From: Cylindrotheca closterium
Taxonomy: Eukaryota > Bacillariophyta > Bacillariophyceae > Bacillariales > Bacillariaceae
Assembly: GCA_933822405.4 (NCBI GenBank)
Contig: CAKOGP040001668.1
Location: forward strand, 62,001 to 126,000
Length of the DNA: 64,000 bases
Reading direction: 5' to 3'
Below the pieces are notes generated by a model. It searched no databases, was not told where the DNA came from, and saw nothing but the letters and a program-made list of their open reading frames with translations. Shown one piece after another: positions 40,310-49,189 of this stretch (within the stretch, counting starts at the first letter, position 1; every line of letters starts with the position of its first letter). The translations under genes and the position numbers were made by a program.

Positions 40310-41788
40310 TCAAGATTTTTGCTGCTTTTGACTCTTCTTTCGACTTCCAACCAAATTCAAGTCCAGATTTAGAGCATTGCCCAGACGAAAGAGAACAAAC
40401 TCTTGATCCTCAGTCAATATAGATAAGACTTTTCCGCGTTTGCCCAACCGACCTGCTCGTCCCGAGCGGTGAAGATAGGTATCTGCGTCGGGAGGCAAGT
40501 CAAAGTGTACCACATGGGTGATCCCAGCAATGTCTAAGCCACGGGCAGCCAAATCAGTCGTAAGCATGACTCGAAACTGGGAAGGATCCGAAAACGAGTC
40601 GGTGGCTTCGGCACGTTGGCTAAGGGAGTCTTCAAATCGTAAGACAGATGTCATTGGTTGCAAATATTGTTCTTCGGGATTATCTGTCCGACTCTGGAAA
40701 TAGATCCCCTCTACATCATGAGCCAGTGCCATTCCCATCTCTTCCATTGGTCGGAAGGAATCACAGAAGATAATGACTTTATTCGTAGGAGATTTCAATT
40801 TCTTAACGAGCATCCGGAGACTAGCCAGTTTCTTTTCTTTTGATTGGCAAAGCATGTAGCCATGGGATAAAGTTGGGGGTAGGGCTTCTCCCAAACTTGT
40901 GCAGATGAATACTGGTTCTTCCAAAGTCCATTGATTCGACCTGCATTGCTTCAGGAAATGGCGATGCTGTGGGATCGTGGCAGAGGCAAATACAGTTTGT
41001 CGTTCCTTAAACTTTCGTTGTCTCTTGGTTTTGGTGTTTTCTAGATAGGCGGTGTCGTCCTCTTCTTCTGCGAACGTTGGGCTCAAGAATTTGGACAGAA
41101 GCACATGCAAATCTGATGATATGGTTTTGTCCTTACTGGTGAGTGCGGCACCAGATTTGTGCACAAGGCATGCATCCACCTCATCCACAACTACATATTT
41201 TATAGTGCTGATCCTTGGAATACCACCATATTGCACCATATCCAGAATTTCTGTTGGTGTCCCAATCACCACTTGAGGCGTCTCGGCCCATGCCCAAGCT
41301 CGTTGTCGCTTTAACTGGCTACCCTGAAGCAAACTCATAATCATAAACTTTCTTGCCGCCAGTCGTTTTGCAACCTTGGCAACTTGCAATCCCAGTTCTC
41401 TAGTCGGTACAACAATCATTGCTTGCACTGATGCTCTATCCTCCAAACGGGCCAGAAGTGGTAGCAAATACGTCAATGTCTTCCCCGACCCAGTTTGGGC
41501 CTGAATTACAACGGAATTTGGATCTTCATGCATGAAACAATCAAGAGATCTCTGTTGGATCAATGTTGGAAAAACGAACCCATTCTCCTCGCACTTTTCC
41601 AGCAGCCAGTCCGGGAGAAAATCGTTGTACTGTTCTGAAAATGTTGTGTCACATAGTGTTGCATCATATTGCAATGCGTGGAGTGGAAAGGATACGTGCC
41701 GGGACTTTTGATTGCCAATAAATCCCTCTACTCTATTTGCCAGGCCCAGTAAGGCCAGTGTGAGTATCGTTGTGGACCCAAGTTTCAT
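40310..41788 (-). CDS. DEAD-box RNA helicase, plastid-targeted
   Basis: The protein has 492 residues. A signal peptide is followed by GFIGN (Phe 23), consistent with plastid import. Helicase motifs in order: AQTGSGKT (97-104), PTRELGLQ, GTPTEIL, DEVD (202-205, in place of DEAD), SATIP, then VMLTTDLAARGLDIAG and HRSGRAGRLGKRGK. The DEVD variant keeps the two acidic residues needed for Mg-ATP. Single-exon, with the ATG at 41788. Plastid members of this family assist rRNA maturation and ribosome assembly; which RNA this one serves cannot be told. It is convergent with the surface-protein gene, 76 bp away. Confidence 0.9.
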   Translation of the reverse strand: MKLGSTTILTLALLGLANRVEGFIGNQKSRHVSFPLHALQYDATLCDTTFSEQYNDFLPDWLLEKCEENGFVFPTLIQQRSLDCFMHEDPNSVVIQAQTGSGKTLTYLLPLLARLEDRASVQAMIVVPTRELGLQVAKVAKRLAARKFMIMSLLQGSQLKRQRAWAWAETPQVVIGTPTEILDMVQYGGIPRISTIKYVVVDEVDACLVHKSGAALTSKDKTISSDLHVLLSKFLSPTFAEEEDDTAYLENTKTKRQRKFKERQTVFASATIPQHRHFLKQCRSNQWTLEEPVFICTSLGEALPPTLSHGYMLCQSKEKKLASLRMLVKKLKSPTNKVIIFCDSFRPMEEMGMALAHDVEGIYFQSRTDNPEEQYLQPMTSVLRFEDSLSQRAEATDSFSDPSQFRVMLTTDLAARGLDIAGITHVVHFDLPPDADTYLHRSGRAGRLGKRGKVLSILTEDQEFVLFRLGNALNLDLNLVGSRKKSQKQQKS

Positions 41789-42016
41789 TTTTTTTATATA
41801 TGTGATACTGTAGTTTTTGGCTTATACTCGTAGTTTTGTCGGGGCATCGCCAACGGTTCCACGTGGAACCGGAGAACTCACAGACCAAACAACAGGAGTA
41901 ATTTGCTGAATTGGAACAAGATTGGAATAGACATTTGACTTTATCCTTTACCCTGAAGTACTGCTGTACTCTACCGGCACTGATATAAAAATATATTGAT
42001 ATTTTAATGTTGCTAT

Positions 42017-43613
42017 TTACTCGAACTTCTGATCTGCCAAAATGCGGCATTGATCAGCAAAATCTTCTTCTGCATCCTCATCGTTTCCACTCTCTCCGCA
42101 CAAGAGCTCGAATGCAACTTCTACCATACTGTTTTCCCCCTTGGATGAACAGCTAATGATATCTGTGAGCAGAATTCTCTTTTGCTTTTGAGACACTCTA
42201 CCATCTATTGCCAGTTTTCGTAGCAGCTCAATACATTTCTGTTGAGACTTCTTTTTGTTTCCACCTTCCAAGCTCGAATCGATGTCGTCGTCGTCGTCAC
42301 TCGCCCATTCGTACGTTGGGCCGCTGACATCGTTACTACCATTGCCAACATTTGAACTACCACCAATATTGTGAACGCGGATAATGGCTTTTCCGGGTCC
42401 CATAGGACCCATTCCTTCAATGCCTCCTCCTAAGAGTTCCTCAATTCCTTCATCAGCGTCATTAGACCCACCTCCCATAATATCTCCAAGCTGCCCACTC
42501 AAGAGGTCGGACAACGAACCCATGATAACTTTCTTTGGACCACTTTTGGATAGACTGCCTGATTTTGGATCACCAAGAATCGGTCCGACATTCTCTGGTC
42601 GAAGGATACTGCTGATTGCAGGAGTCGGCTTATCGTCTTCGCCATCTTTGGAGGTATCTTCACCTTTGCTGTGCTTCAGAGCAACTTTTGCAGCTTCACT
42701 ACCCGCATGCCACGAGGAATGATGATAACTCAAGTACCATTTTCCACCAATTTTTCGGAACACGTTGGTTGCTTGTAGCTTGTTGACGAGCTCAGTTTCT
42801 CTCGTCTTGCCCCGAACGAACCTTCTTGTGAACACATGCTCTTCACACGTGATAATGGCTGTGGTCGCTTGTACAGTTATTCTGACTTCCTGAGGTTCCA
42901 TCCAGCTCCTTTGAAAACTACCATTTGAACTTTCAAACATGTCACGCCAGCTACTCATGATGTTTTTTGCTCCAACCTGTGAACAAAGTGTCAGCAAAAT
43001 AAATGGATTCATCGAGGAAATTTTTCATGACGAAACGTACCAAAGGTTTATGGGAAGGGTGAATACAAATGCACGATCGATCTTGTAGCCATATGGATTC
43101 CATTGCGGCAGGATCTTTCTTGCTGAAGGCATCATAAAATCTTGAATTAGCCTGCAAAACAAGACCACAATCATCCACATGTTTCTGAGAAATAGCTTCT
43201 CCTATCTCTGATGCTTTTGCAAATTCTTGTTTCTTCACAGCTTGGTAGAGTTCTGCTTCCATCTCGCTGATTTGCTCTTCATTTGCATATTCAATCGAGT
43301 TTTCCGAAACCAGTGGGGGGCTAATGCTGATAACCTTCTCCAGCTCTGTCTCTGTGTCGAAAGGAGGATCAATCGGACAATTGAGAATACGGTCGACCTC
43401 AGCCTGCGCCTTTGCCAAACGAATCTTTCTCTCTGCCAACTGAGTGATATTTCTGGGAATTCCCTCTGGCGAAGACCCTTCTTCACTCATGCATAGTTGT
43501 GGTGGGCCATGTTGAAGATGATGTCTCGGTAAAGTTGATGTCTGCGATGTAAATGCTTCTGACAGCAAAAATTTACTGAAACAACAGAGAACGACGAAAT
43601 GTTTCCACTGCAT
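42017..43613 (-). CDS. Plastid UVR-motif plus SnoaL/NTF2-like protein
   Basis: Exons 43613-43041 and 42976-42017 (65-bp intron, phase 0) give 510 residues. Signal peptide ending LLSEA, then Phe 21 (AFTSQTS), a plastid presequence. Residues about 110-140 (EAELYQAVKKQEFAKASEIGEAI) match the UVR helix hairpin of UvrB/UvrC and Clp-type proteins. An NTF2/SnoaL-like domain follows, split by the intron: NSRFYDAFSKKDPAAMESIW, CIHPSHKPLV, then GAKNIMSSWRDMF and KWYLSYHHSSWH. The C-terminal third has Gly/Asp-rich linkers and a helical end (QQKCIELLRKLAIDGRVSQKQ). The combination is known from some plastid proteins of algae and plants; function unknown. Confidence 0.78.
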
Positions 43614-44021
43614 CCTTGGGATTTATGATATATTTCCAATCCAATTGAGGAGAAATGTTTCAAGTGGTTGCTACGCAGTACGAATCAGTGGGTGATGTCA
43701 GATGCCTTCAATGCTATTGCCACTTTCGATTTTCTTCGATGAACTTTCTTCTCAAGTAAGTGACGTTTGAAAACTACACCAGTACGTTGAGATCGATGGT
43801 CATTATCAGAAGACGAGCGAGCCGCCTGGCCGTCGATGCTGATTTGAGGAGGAGACAACAACATCATCACTAAAGTTGAAAGTCACGAATCATCCTCACC
43901 AAACTGTGATAATCTGTATGAAGCAACCGCCTAGTTCAGATGTTCCATGGATTTCAATCACAATAGCATCTGAAGTGTTTCCCTAAGTTTTCTGATCAAA
44001 AAATTGACGGTTCACTCAACG
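43614..44021. other. Divergent promoter region, no gene seen
   Basis: This 408-bp spacer lies between the UVR/NTF2-like gene and the AMMECR1 gene. One 61-codon antisense frame has no recognisable content. Confidence 0.4.
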
Positions 44022-44708
44022 ATGCAGCCGTTACAAGCGACACCAGAAATGTGCTACTATTGCTTCGAGGTTCTCATTGGGGCGTTGGTGGAAAATCGAA
44101 CGCCCGGTAGATTGCCTGGCTTTGTTAATGATCTACCTGATAGATTAGTGGAATGTCCTCTCTTTGTCACTTGGGAGAAAATGCACAACCGAACATGGCA
44201 GCTGCGTGGATGTATCGGGACGCTAAGTCCAAGGCGTCTAGATTCTAGTGTTGGTGAATATGCACTGACAAGCGCGCTTAGGGATCGTCGATTTCATCCC
44301 ATCAAAAAGTCTGAAATCAGGAGTCTTCGAGTTGGTGTCAGTTTGCTGATCGACTATGAAGTCTGCCGAGATGTTTACGATTGGACCGTGGGAGTACATG
44401 GTATCCTTATCAAATTCCAAATGGGGGGAAATCAGTTCAGTGCCACATACCTGCCAGAAGTTGCCCAGGAACAGAGATGGGATCAAGCCACAACAGTTAT
44501 GAGCCTTATTCAGAAGGCAGGTTATGATGGTGCAGTTTCCAACGAACTGTTGGGATCTATTGGATGCACTCGCTACAAGAGTTCGAAATGCAAGGTACCA
44601 TTTGATGAGTTTGTATCCCAGAAATGCCAAGGCCAAAGCCCTTTGTTAATGAACAATGATGGAAATCGAAGACGAGATATCGTAGCAGCGGGATGCAAGA
44701 TCAGCTAG
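44022..44708 (+). CDS. AMMECR1-domain protein
   Basis: The ATG at 44022 gives 228 residues. The domain starts at CYYCFEVLIGAL and has PLFVTWEK, the invariant LRGCIGTL, YALTSALRDRRFHPI and DWTVGVHGILIKF. Near the end it has ATYLPEVAQEQRWDQATTVMSLIQKAGYDG, matching the length and order of the human protein's domain. The family is nearly universal in archaea and eukaryotes. Its biochemical role is not settled; a nuclear regulatory role is assumed for the human protein. No targeting signal. No intron. Confidence 0.92.
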   Translation: MQPLQATPEMCYYCFEVLIGALVENRTPGRLPGFVNDLPDRLVECPLFVTWEKMHNRTWQLRGCIGTLSPRRLDSSVGEYALTSALRDRRFHPIKKSEIRSLRVGVSLLIDYEVCRDVYDWTVGVHGILIKFQMGGNQFSATYLPEVAQEQRWDQATTVMSLIQKAGYDGAVSNELLGSIGCTRYKSSKCKVPFDEFVSQKCQGQSPLLMNNDGNRRRDIVAAGCKIS

Positions 44709-45955
44709 GTTAAAGTTGTGATTTTGATTGCGATTGAGGTTCTCCAGCACCAGCGGCAGTTGCAGAGTGTAGGAACAGATCGAGGAGCAAGTACCATTAC
44801 GCGCAAGAAGAGCGAAAGTATCTAGAGCGTTTGAGAATTTCGAACGATGAATACAAGTACCAATTTTAAAGAAGAATTCACACCACGGCTGACAGACTGT
44901 TCAAAACAGCTACAGAATCCCAATTGAAGAATTCAACACAAAGGACATTGTCACCGTAGATATGCAGTAAGTGCATAGATCAGGTAGGACGTATGTTAGC
45001 CTCTTCAATTGAGTCAGTCATATTCGTAGTTCAACATGATGCCGGTTACAGAATAGTTGAAGACTTAAAATGTGTACGGTACTCATATCCAGTTGAAGCA
45101 TAAAACTGGTTAGAACCCACATCGTGGTTTACGGACTACTAGCCAAAATGTGCATCCCAGTTGAAGATTATATTATAAAATAATTCTGCTATGATATACA
45201 TATGTTAGCCTGTCGATTATTGAGAGTCATCTTCGTAGTTCAACTGATGCGCGTTGCACAATGTTGAACAACACTTCAATGTATGGTGTGGTACAAGTAC
45301 CCTGGTATCTGGTACACTACTGGTACTGGTACCTGGTACTGGAAACATATTGGTCAGGGTTTCCGTCATCAATCAAAGTTCCTTTTTCGCGTCAGCTCAC
45401 AATGCAACATGCGTCACCTTTGCTTTCAAAAAGTGTGTACGTTCGAGCGACATCGACGAAACGCGGGGAAACCACATTCGTACAGATATGGGTTCTGACG
45501 CAAAAGTGCGCAAACATAAATATGGGACAACTTTGTTGCTTGAATACAACGCCTTGCGTCAGTGGTAAAAAAAGCACTCTCTGCGATGCGTCAGCACCAG
45601 TAGTCAGCCGAACAATGTTAGATTTTACCACCAACCGTATGCGCAGAGCAGAACAAAACAATTAACACAGGTCCTTAAACGGCTCTTCGGCTCTAGCTGA
45701 GTTTCTCTTTGAACACCATTGTCTCTTTTCAAGTTCAAGTTCGCTTTGAATTTCATAAGTAAAAAACAACAGCTGTGCAATAGTCTGATCCAGAATTCTC
45801 CTTGAACTTGAACTTTTAATTGTCCGAATGGCAACCCTTTTAACTCCAACACTCTTGTACCGGTACGAGGCAGGTACAAATGAAGGTACAAATGTGGTGC
45901 ATCTGATCCCAGTTTCCCTCATAAAATCACAACACAAACAACACAAACGACAACC
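44709..45955. other. Intergenic 1.25 kb with degenerate repeats
   Basis: No real gene seen. Three overlapping short frames at 45254-45665 share the same simple, GGTAC-rich DNA and have no domains. Degenerate direct repeats lie at about 44990-45285, a GGTAC-rich tract at 45290-45350 and a perfect palindrome, GTACCGGTAC, at 45857-45866. No tRNA recognised. Confidence 0.5.
44991..45285. repeat. Degenerate direct repeat, about 85-bp unit, offset 209 bp
   Basis: The unit atgttagcctcttcaattga... (from 44993) recurs from 45202 as atgttagcctgtcgattatt... . Both continue with cagtcat/gagtcat and ttcgtagttcaac, then tgatg, then a variable part with ttgaa. A related cagttgaag word also recurs at 45092 and 45159. 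The copies are diverged. Confidence 0.55.
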
Positions 45956-46660
45956 ATGACCATGATCCACAGGAATAGAAGAGCAATTCACCTCAACAAC
46001 GTTGCTGTTGATCAATTTGAATCTGGACTACTAGTAAATGCATACCAAGCCCTTATCGAGGCTACAGCTCTTCTTAGTGCCGATACTGAAGAGAGACAAG
46101 AACAGCAGACAGAGGATGCCTACAGAGGGATGTACCGATACTTTTGGGTAGAATGCTCATCCACTTACAATCGACCCAAGGAGGAGAAGAAGAATGAACT
46201 CTGTCTCAACGAAGGCATCTCATCTTTTCTCTGTTTGCGTGCCTTGAAGGTTACCATCAATCCTCAAGACTTGGAGAAGCTTGATTCAGTTTGTGATCGT
46301 GGTTACTCTTGGGTAATATGGTACAACCTGGCTCTGGTTTCCAACCTAATGGGGACTCGATTGGGCGAAAAGGGGTACAACCTTTTGGGAAAAGCATTTG
46401 ATCTCTTGCAAAAGGTTCAAACCCGCATCAACTCGGAATCAGCCACTTGTGATTGGTCATTCCTCCAAATGGCCATAATAAACAACCAAGCCTGCATTTA
46501 CCGAGAGCTCGCGATGATGGACGCACTTCATCAATCTCTCGACAAGCTAAGCGAGTCCCTTTCCTGTCAATCAACTTCTGTTGTTGGAAAGCAACACAGA
46601 GACACATTTTACTTCAACTTTGTTGTCCTCAGTGGACAAACATTCGCACCCGCTGCATAG
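45956..46660 (+). CDS. Small TPR-like protein, 'APAA' family member 2
   Basis: The protein has 234 residues. Element order follows the gene at 21514-22251: HLNNVAVDQFESGLLVNAYQ near the N terminus, WVIWYNLALVSNLMGTRL in the middle, LQMAIINNQACIYRE later, a closing helix pair, and a C terminus TFAPAA. Overall identity is low, but these landmarks are in register and the lengths are similar (234 versus 245). Trp/Tyr-rich central residues suggest helical packing like TPR. No targeting signal. Function unknown; a lineage-specific family is likely. Confidence 0.72.
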   Translation: MTMIHRNRRAIHLNNVAVDQFESGLLVNAYQALIEATALLSADTEERQEQQTEDAYRGMYRYFWVECSSTYNRPKEEKKNELCLNEGISSFLCLRALKVTINPQDLEKLDSVCDRGYSWVIWYNLALVSNLMGTRLGEKGYNLLGKAFDLLQKVQTRINSESATCDWSFLQMAIINNQACIYRELAMMDALHQSLDKLSESLSCQSTSVVGKQHRDTFYFNFVVLSGQTFAPAA

Positions 46661-46778
46661 AGAACAAACCATGATTACAATAATTGTACACTAGACTGAT
46701 ATTATTAGATTGATTACACTATCCAATGCCATACTACTAAAACATTTCAATAGCTGCTGTTTGGATTGGGTGTTCTTG

Positions 46779-47644
46779 TTACAAGGAAGCCATTCCACAC
46801 ACTTGTAGTGATTGCCCTGTGATGTAAGAACTTCGAGGTGAAAGCAAATACGTTACGGCATCGGCGACTTCGGTGGGTTGCCCGAATCTTTTCAGTGGTA
46901 TCCTTGGTAACATTCTGGATTTCATATGATCTGGGATGGCATTCGTCATGGGAGTCTCAATGAATCCTGGAACTACTGCATTGACTCGAGCGTTCAATGG
47001 CGCAACTTCTTTGGCCAACGATCGAGTTAGTCCTAAGACCCCTCCCTTACTCGCAGCATAGTTCGCTTGACCCATGTTTCCAGCTTCGGAAACGATGGAT
47101 CCAATGTTCACGACAGAGATATCATCAGAGTTCCCATTCTCCGTGATTCGGTTTTGGTCGAGAAAGGCTTGACAGGTCAAGAAGGTCCCTTTCAGATTTA
47201 CATTCAAAACATCATCCCAATCTTCAAGGGTAAGCTTGGAGACCCAGTTATCGCGGAGGATTCCAGCACAATTCACCAGTAGCGTTGCCTTTTTCTCAGG
47301 TTCGGAATGTTCCGATGCGAAGTGATCCGCGGCTTGGATCAACTGCTGCACCTCTTGGGGGTCGGTCACGTCGCAACCCACTACCAGCAGCGGAGATTGT
47401 GTGGAAGAAACTTGTTTCAGACGACTGACTTCATCTTCCAAAGCATCCATGTTTCTATCGGCTAGTACAACATTGCATTTTGCAGTTATGAGCGACTTAG
47501 CAACTGCAAATCAAAATTTAGTTGAGATCTTTTGCATAGTTGATTCATTCATATTTTCTTTAAATGTTTCTTACCAGCCGAACCGATACCCGACGCTGCT
47601 CCCGTTATTATTGCTGTCTTGTGTGCGAGTTGTAGCCAAGTCAT
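46779..47644 (-). CDS. Short-chain dehydrogenase/reductase, FabG-like
   Basis: Two exons, 47644-47575 and 47503-46779 (71-bp intron, phase 1), give 264 residues. The small first exon supplies the N-terminal NAD(P) loop, TGAASGIG, and the splice completes it (GSAVAKSLITAK). Later motifs: LLVNCAGIL, VVNIGSIVSEAG (catalytic Ser region), the YAASK active-site Tyr/Lys, and RVNAVVPGFIETPM. This pattern is the classical SDR of the 3-oxoacyl-ACP reductase / 17-beta-HSD8 group. It lacks an evident plastid presequence, so a cytosolic or mitochondrial role (fatty-acid synthesis or steroid-type substrate) is more likely. The substrate cannot be told. Confidence 0.88.
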
Positions 47645-47818
47645 GATTGATCGATGATGGACAGATCCGATTGGGATCAAGCAAATGATGTGGGCGGGAG
47701 GAGAATTTTTTTATTTGACTTTGGCGAACAAAAGAAGGACTAAATCATGCCCGAATACAACAGAGAAGAGGAACGAGCCTTGATAATGATAGGTACCAGT
47801 AGTCTGATGACGATGATG

Positions 47819-48772
47819 CTATAGGACAAAATCTGTAGAGATTTTCTTGTATTTCTGCCGTATTGATGCTGCTGCATCACTGGTTTTGTACCAATCAACG
47901 ACGAACTGTGGAGCTCTCAATAGACCGACGGTTTTGCAGTGATGGTACACATGACCAAAGACGATGCCCAAGAAATCCAACATTGGAGGTTCACCCTCCA
48001 AAAGGAACGTTTGTGCCAAGAAGAACCAAGGCAAAAGTTCTGCTCGTGTGGTGAAGAGGTCAAACATCGAGACTTCCAAACCTTCATGATATCTGCTCCA
48101 AATGTACACCAAAAAGGTAGACAAGTTGTGACCAAGGAACTTTGGATTCAGTTTCATGGCTGGATATCCAATCACCATACTCATCATACCAAAGATGATC
48201 ATGATCCAGAAATCATACGGCTTGTGGTGATGCAGCCTTTCCAGAGTACTCATATAATTCCACACAAAATGCACTGTCATTGCATATCCCAATCCGAACC
48301 GACCAAAGTTGAGAAAGGTTGTGAATGGTCTCCATATTTGGGCTTTATACAACACTTTGTTCCAGTCTAGAACAAGAAGCTTTGGGAAATCCGTTTTGGA
48401 AAGGTATCCTATACCTGTCGCAACTGCAGAAGCTGTCAAGTACCCTTTTGTGAGCGGAGGTGTGTCCTTGTAGGCTTGGATGATTCTTTCCACTGTATTG
48501 TCTTCGTCAAAATTTTCTTCGGCGTCCTCTTCCAAGTCGAAATCATCGAAAAAGTCTTCTTCTTCCGATTCATCGTCAGTGTCATACTCTTCTTCCTCCG
48601 AACCCCCTCTGGTCGATAGCAAAACTCTGGATGGTGGGGGAAACAACTTAGAGGCAGCCATTCGTTTCCCAAAAACTGCGCCGCCTGCCGCCAGTCCAAA
48701 TGAGCTTCTTTCGGCCTGTATGAAGGTTGTGCACAATAGGAGTGATAACCAAAGAATCATGGTTAGCGTCAT
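47819..48772 (-). CDS. Derlin with signal peptide and acidic extension (candidate symbiont-type Der1)
   Basis: The ATG at 48772 gives 317 residues. Residues 1-20 (MILWLSLLLCTTFIQA core) are a signal peptide. The next residue is Glu, not an aromatic, followed by a basic Ser/Arg segment, the pattern of periplastid proteins rather than stromal ones. A long acidic stretch (DTDDESEEEDFFDDFD) comes before the Derlin body: PPLTKGYLTASAVATG, the WR motif in IWRPFTTFLNFGRFG, FIWSRYHE-like VYIWSRYHEG, and the LLPWFFLAQTFLLEGE and GHVYHHC segments. Derlins form ERAD channels. In diatoms the extra copies (sDer1) work in the SELMA import complex of the periplastid membrane. Assignment to sDer1 is inference from the presequence. 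Confidence 0.82.
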   Translation of the reverse strand: MTLTMILWLSLLLCTTFIQAERSSFGLAAGGAVFGKRMAASKLFPPPSRVLLSTRGGSEEEEYDTDDESEEEDFFDDFDLEEDAEENFDEDNTVERIIQAYKDTPPLTKGYLTASAVATGIGYLSKTDFPKLLVLDWNKVLYKAQIWRPFTTFLNFGRFGLGYAMTVHFVWNYMSTLERLHHHKPYDFWIMIIFGMMSMVIGYPAMKLNPKFLGHNLSTFLVYIWSRYHEGLEVSMFDLFTTRAELLPWFFLAQTFLLEGEPPMLDFLGIVFGHVYHHCKTVGLLRAPQFVVDWYKTSDAAASIRQKYKKISTDFVL

Positions 48773-49189
48773 GATGGGCAATGGAAGATGTTCGGTATTG
48801 GTTGCTTCCAATGGATGTAGCTGCTTTTTTTTGAGTTGCCACCTGGAAGTTTTGATGGGATCAGTCGGGTAGGTCAAATTAGTAGTCGTATGGGTCGAAC
48901 AGAAATAACGGAATTTGAAATGAAAATTTGAAACCAAAAAACCGTCAATGTACTACAGCTACGCGTTTTGAACGGAGCTGTTCCATACCCCACTTTTGTC
49001 TGTTGGACTTGATATGCCAACTCCCCACCTACAACTGTTCGAAATACATGGAGCAATATCCAACAGTAGTATTGCACCACGATCCTATTGAAACGCGATT
49101 TGCACACTATTCCATCAATCTTGGTTTGCGTCTGTCAACCAAAATCAAACGACTCGTAAGCAATTATCGAGGAGACAGGACTCACTCCC
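48773..49189. other. Divergent promoter region, no gene seen
   Basis: This 417-bp spacer lies between the Derlin gene and the next plus-strand gene. The Derlin frame stays open upstream to a TTG but without an ATG, so an upstream exon is possible but not supported. Confidence 0.4.

Noticed and set aside
45254..45665. Three overlapping plus-strand frames of 71-134 codons
   Set aside because: All cover the same GGTAC-rich simple DNA in different frames, have no domains and no consistent start; chance frames.
48773..48937. N-terminal extension of the Derlin reading frame
   Set aside because: It starts from TTG with no ATG; the ATG at 48772 begins a proper signal peptide.
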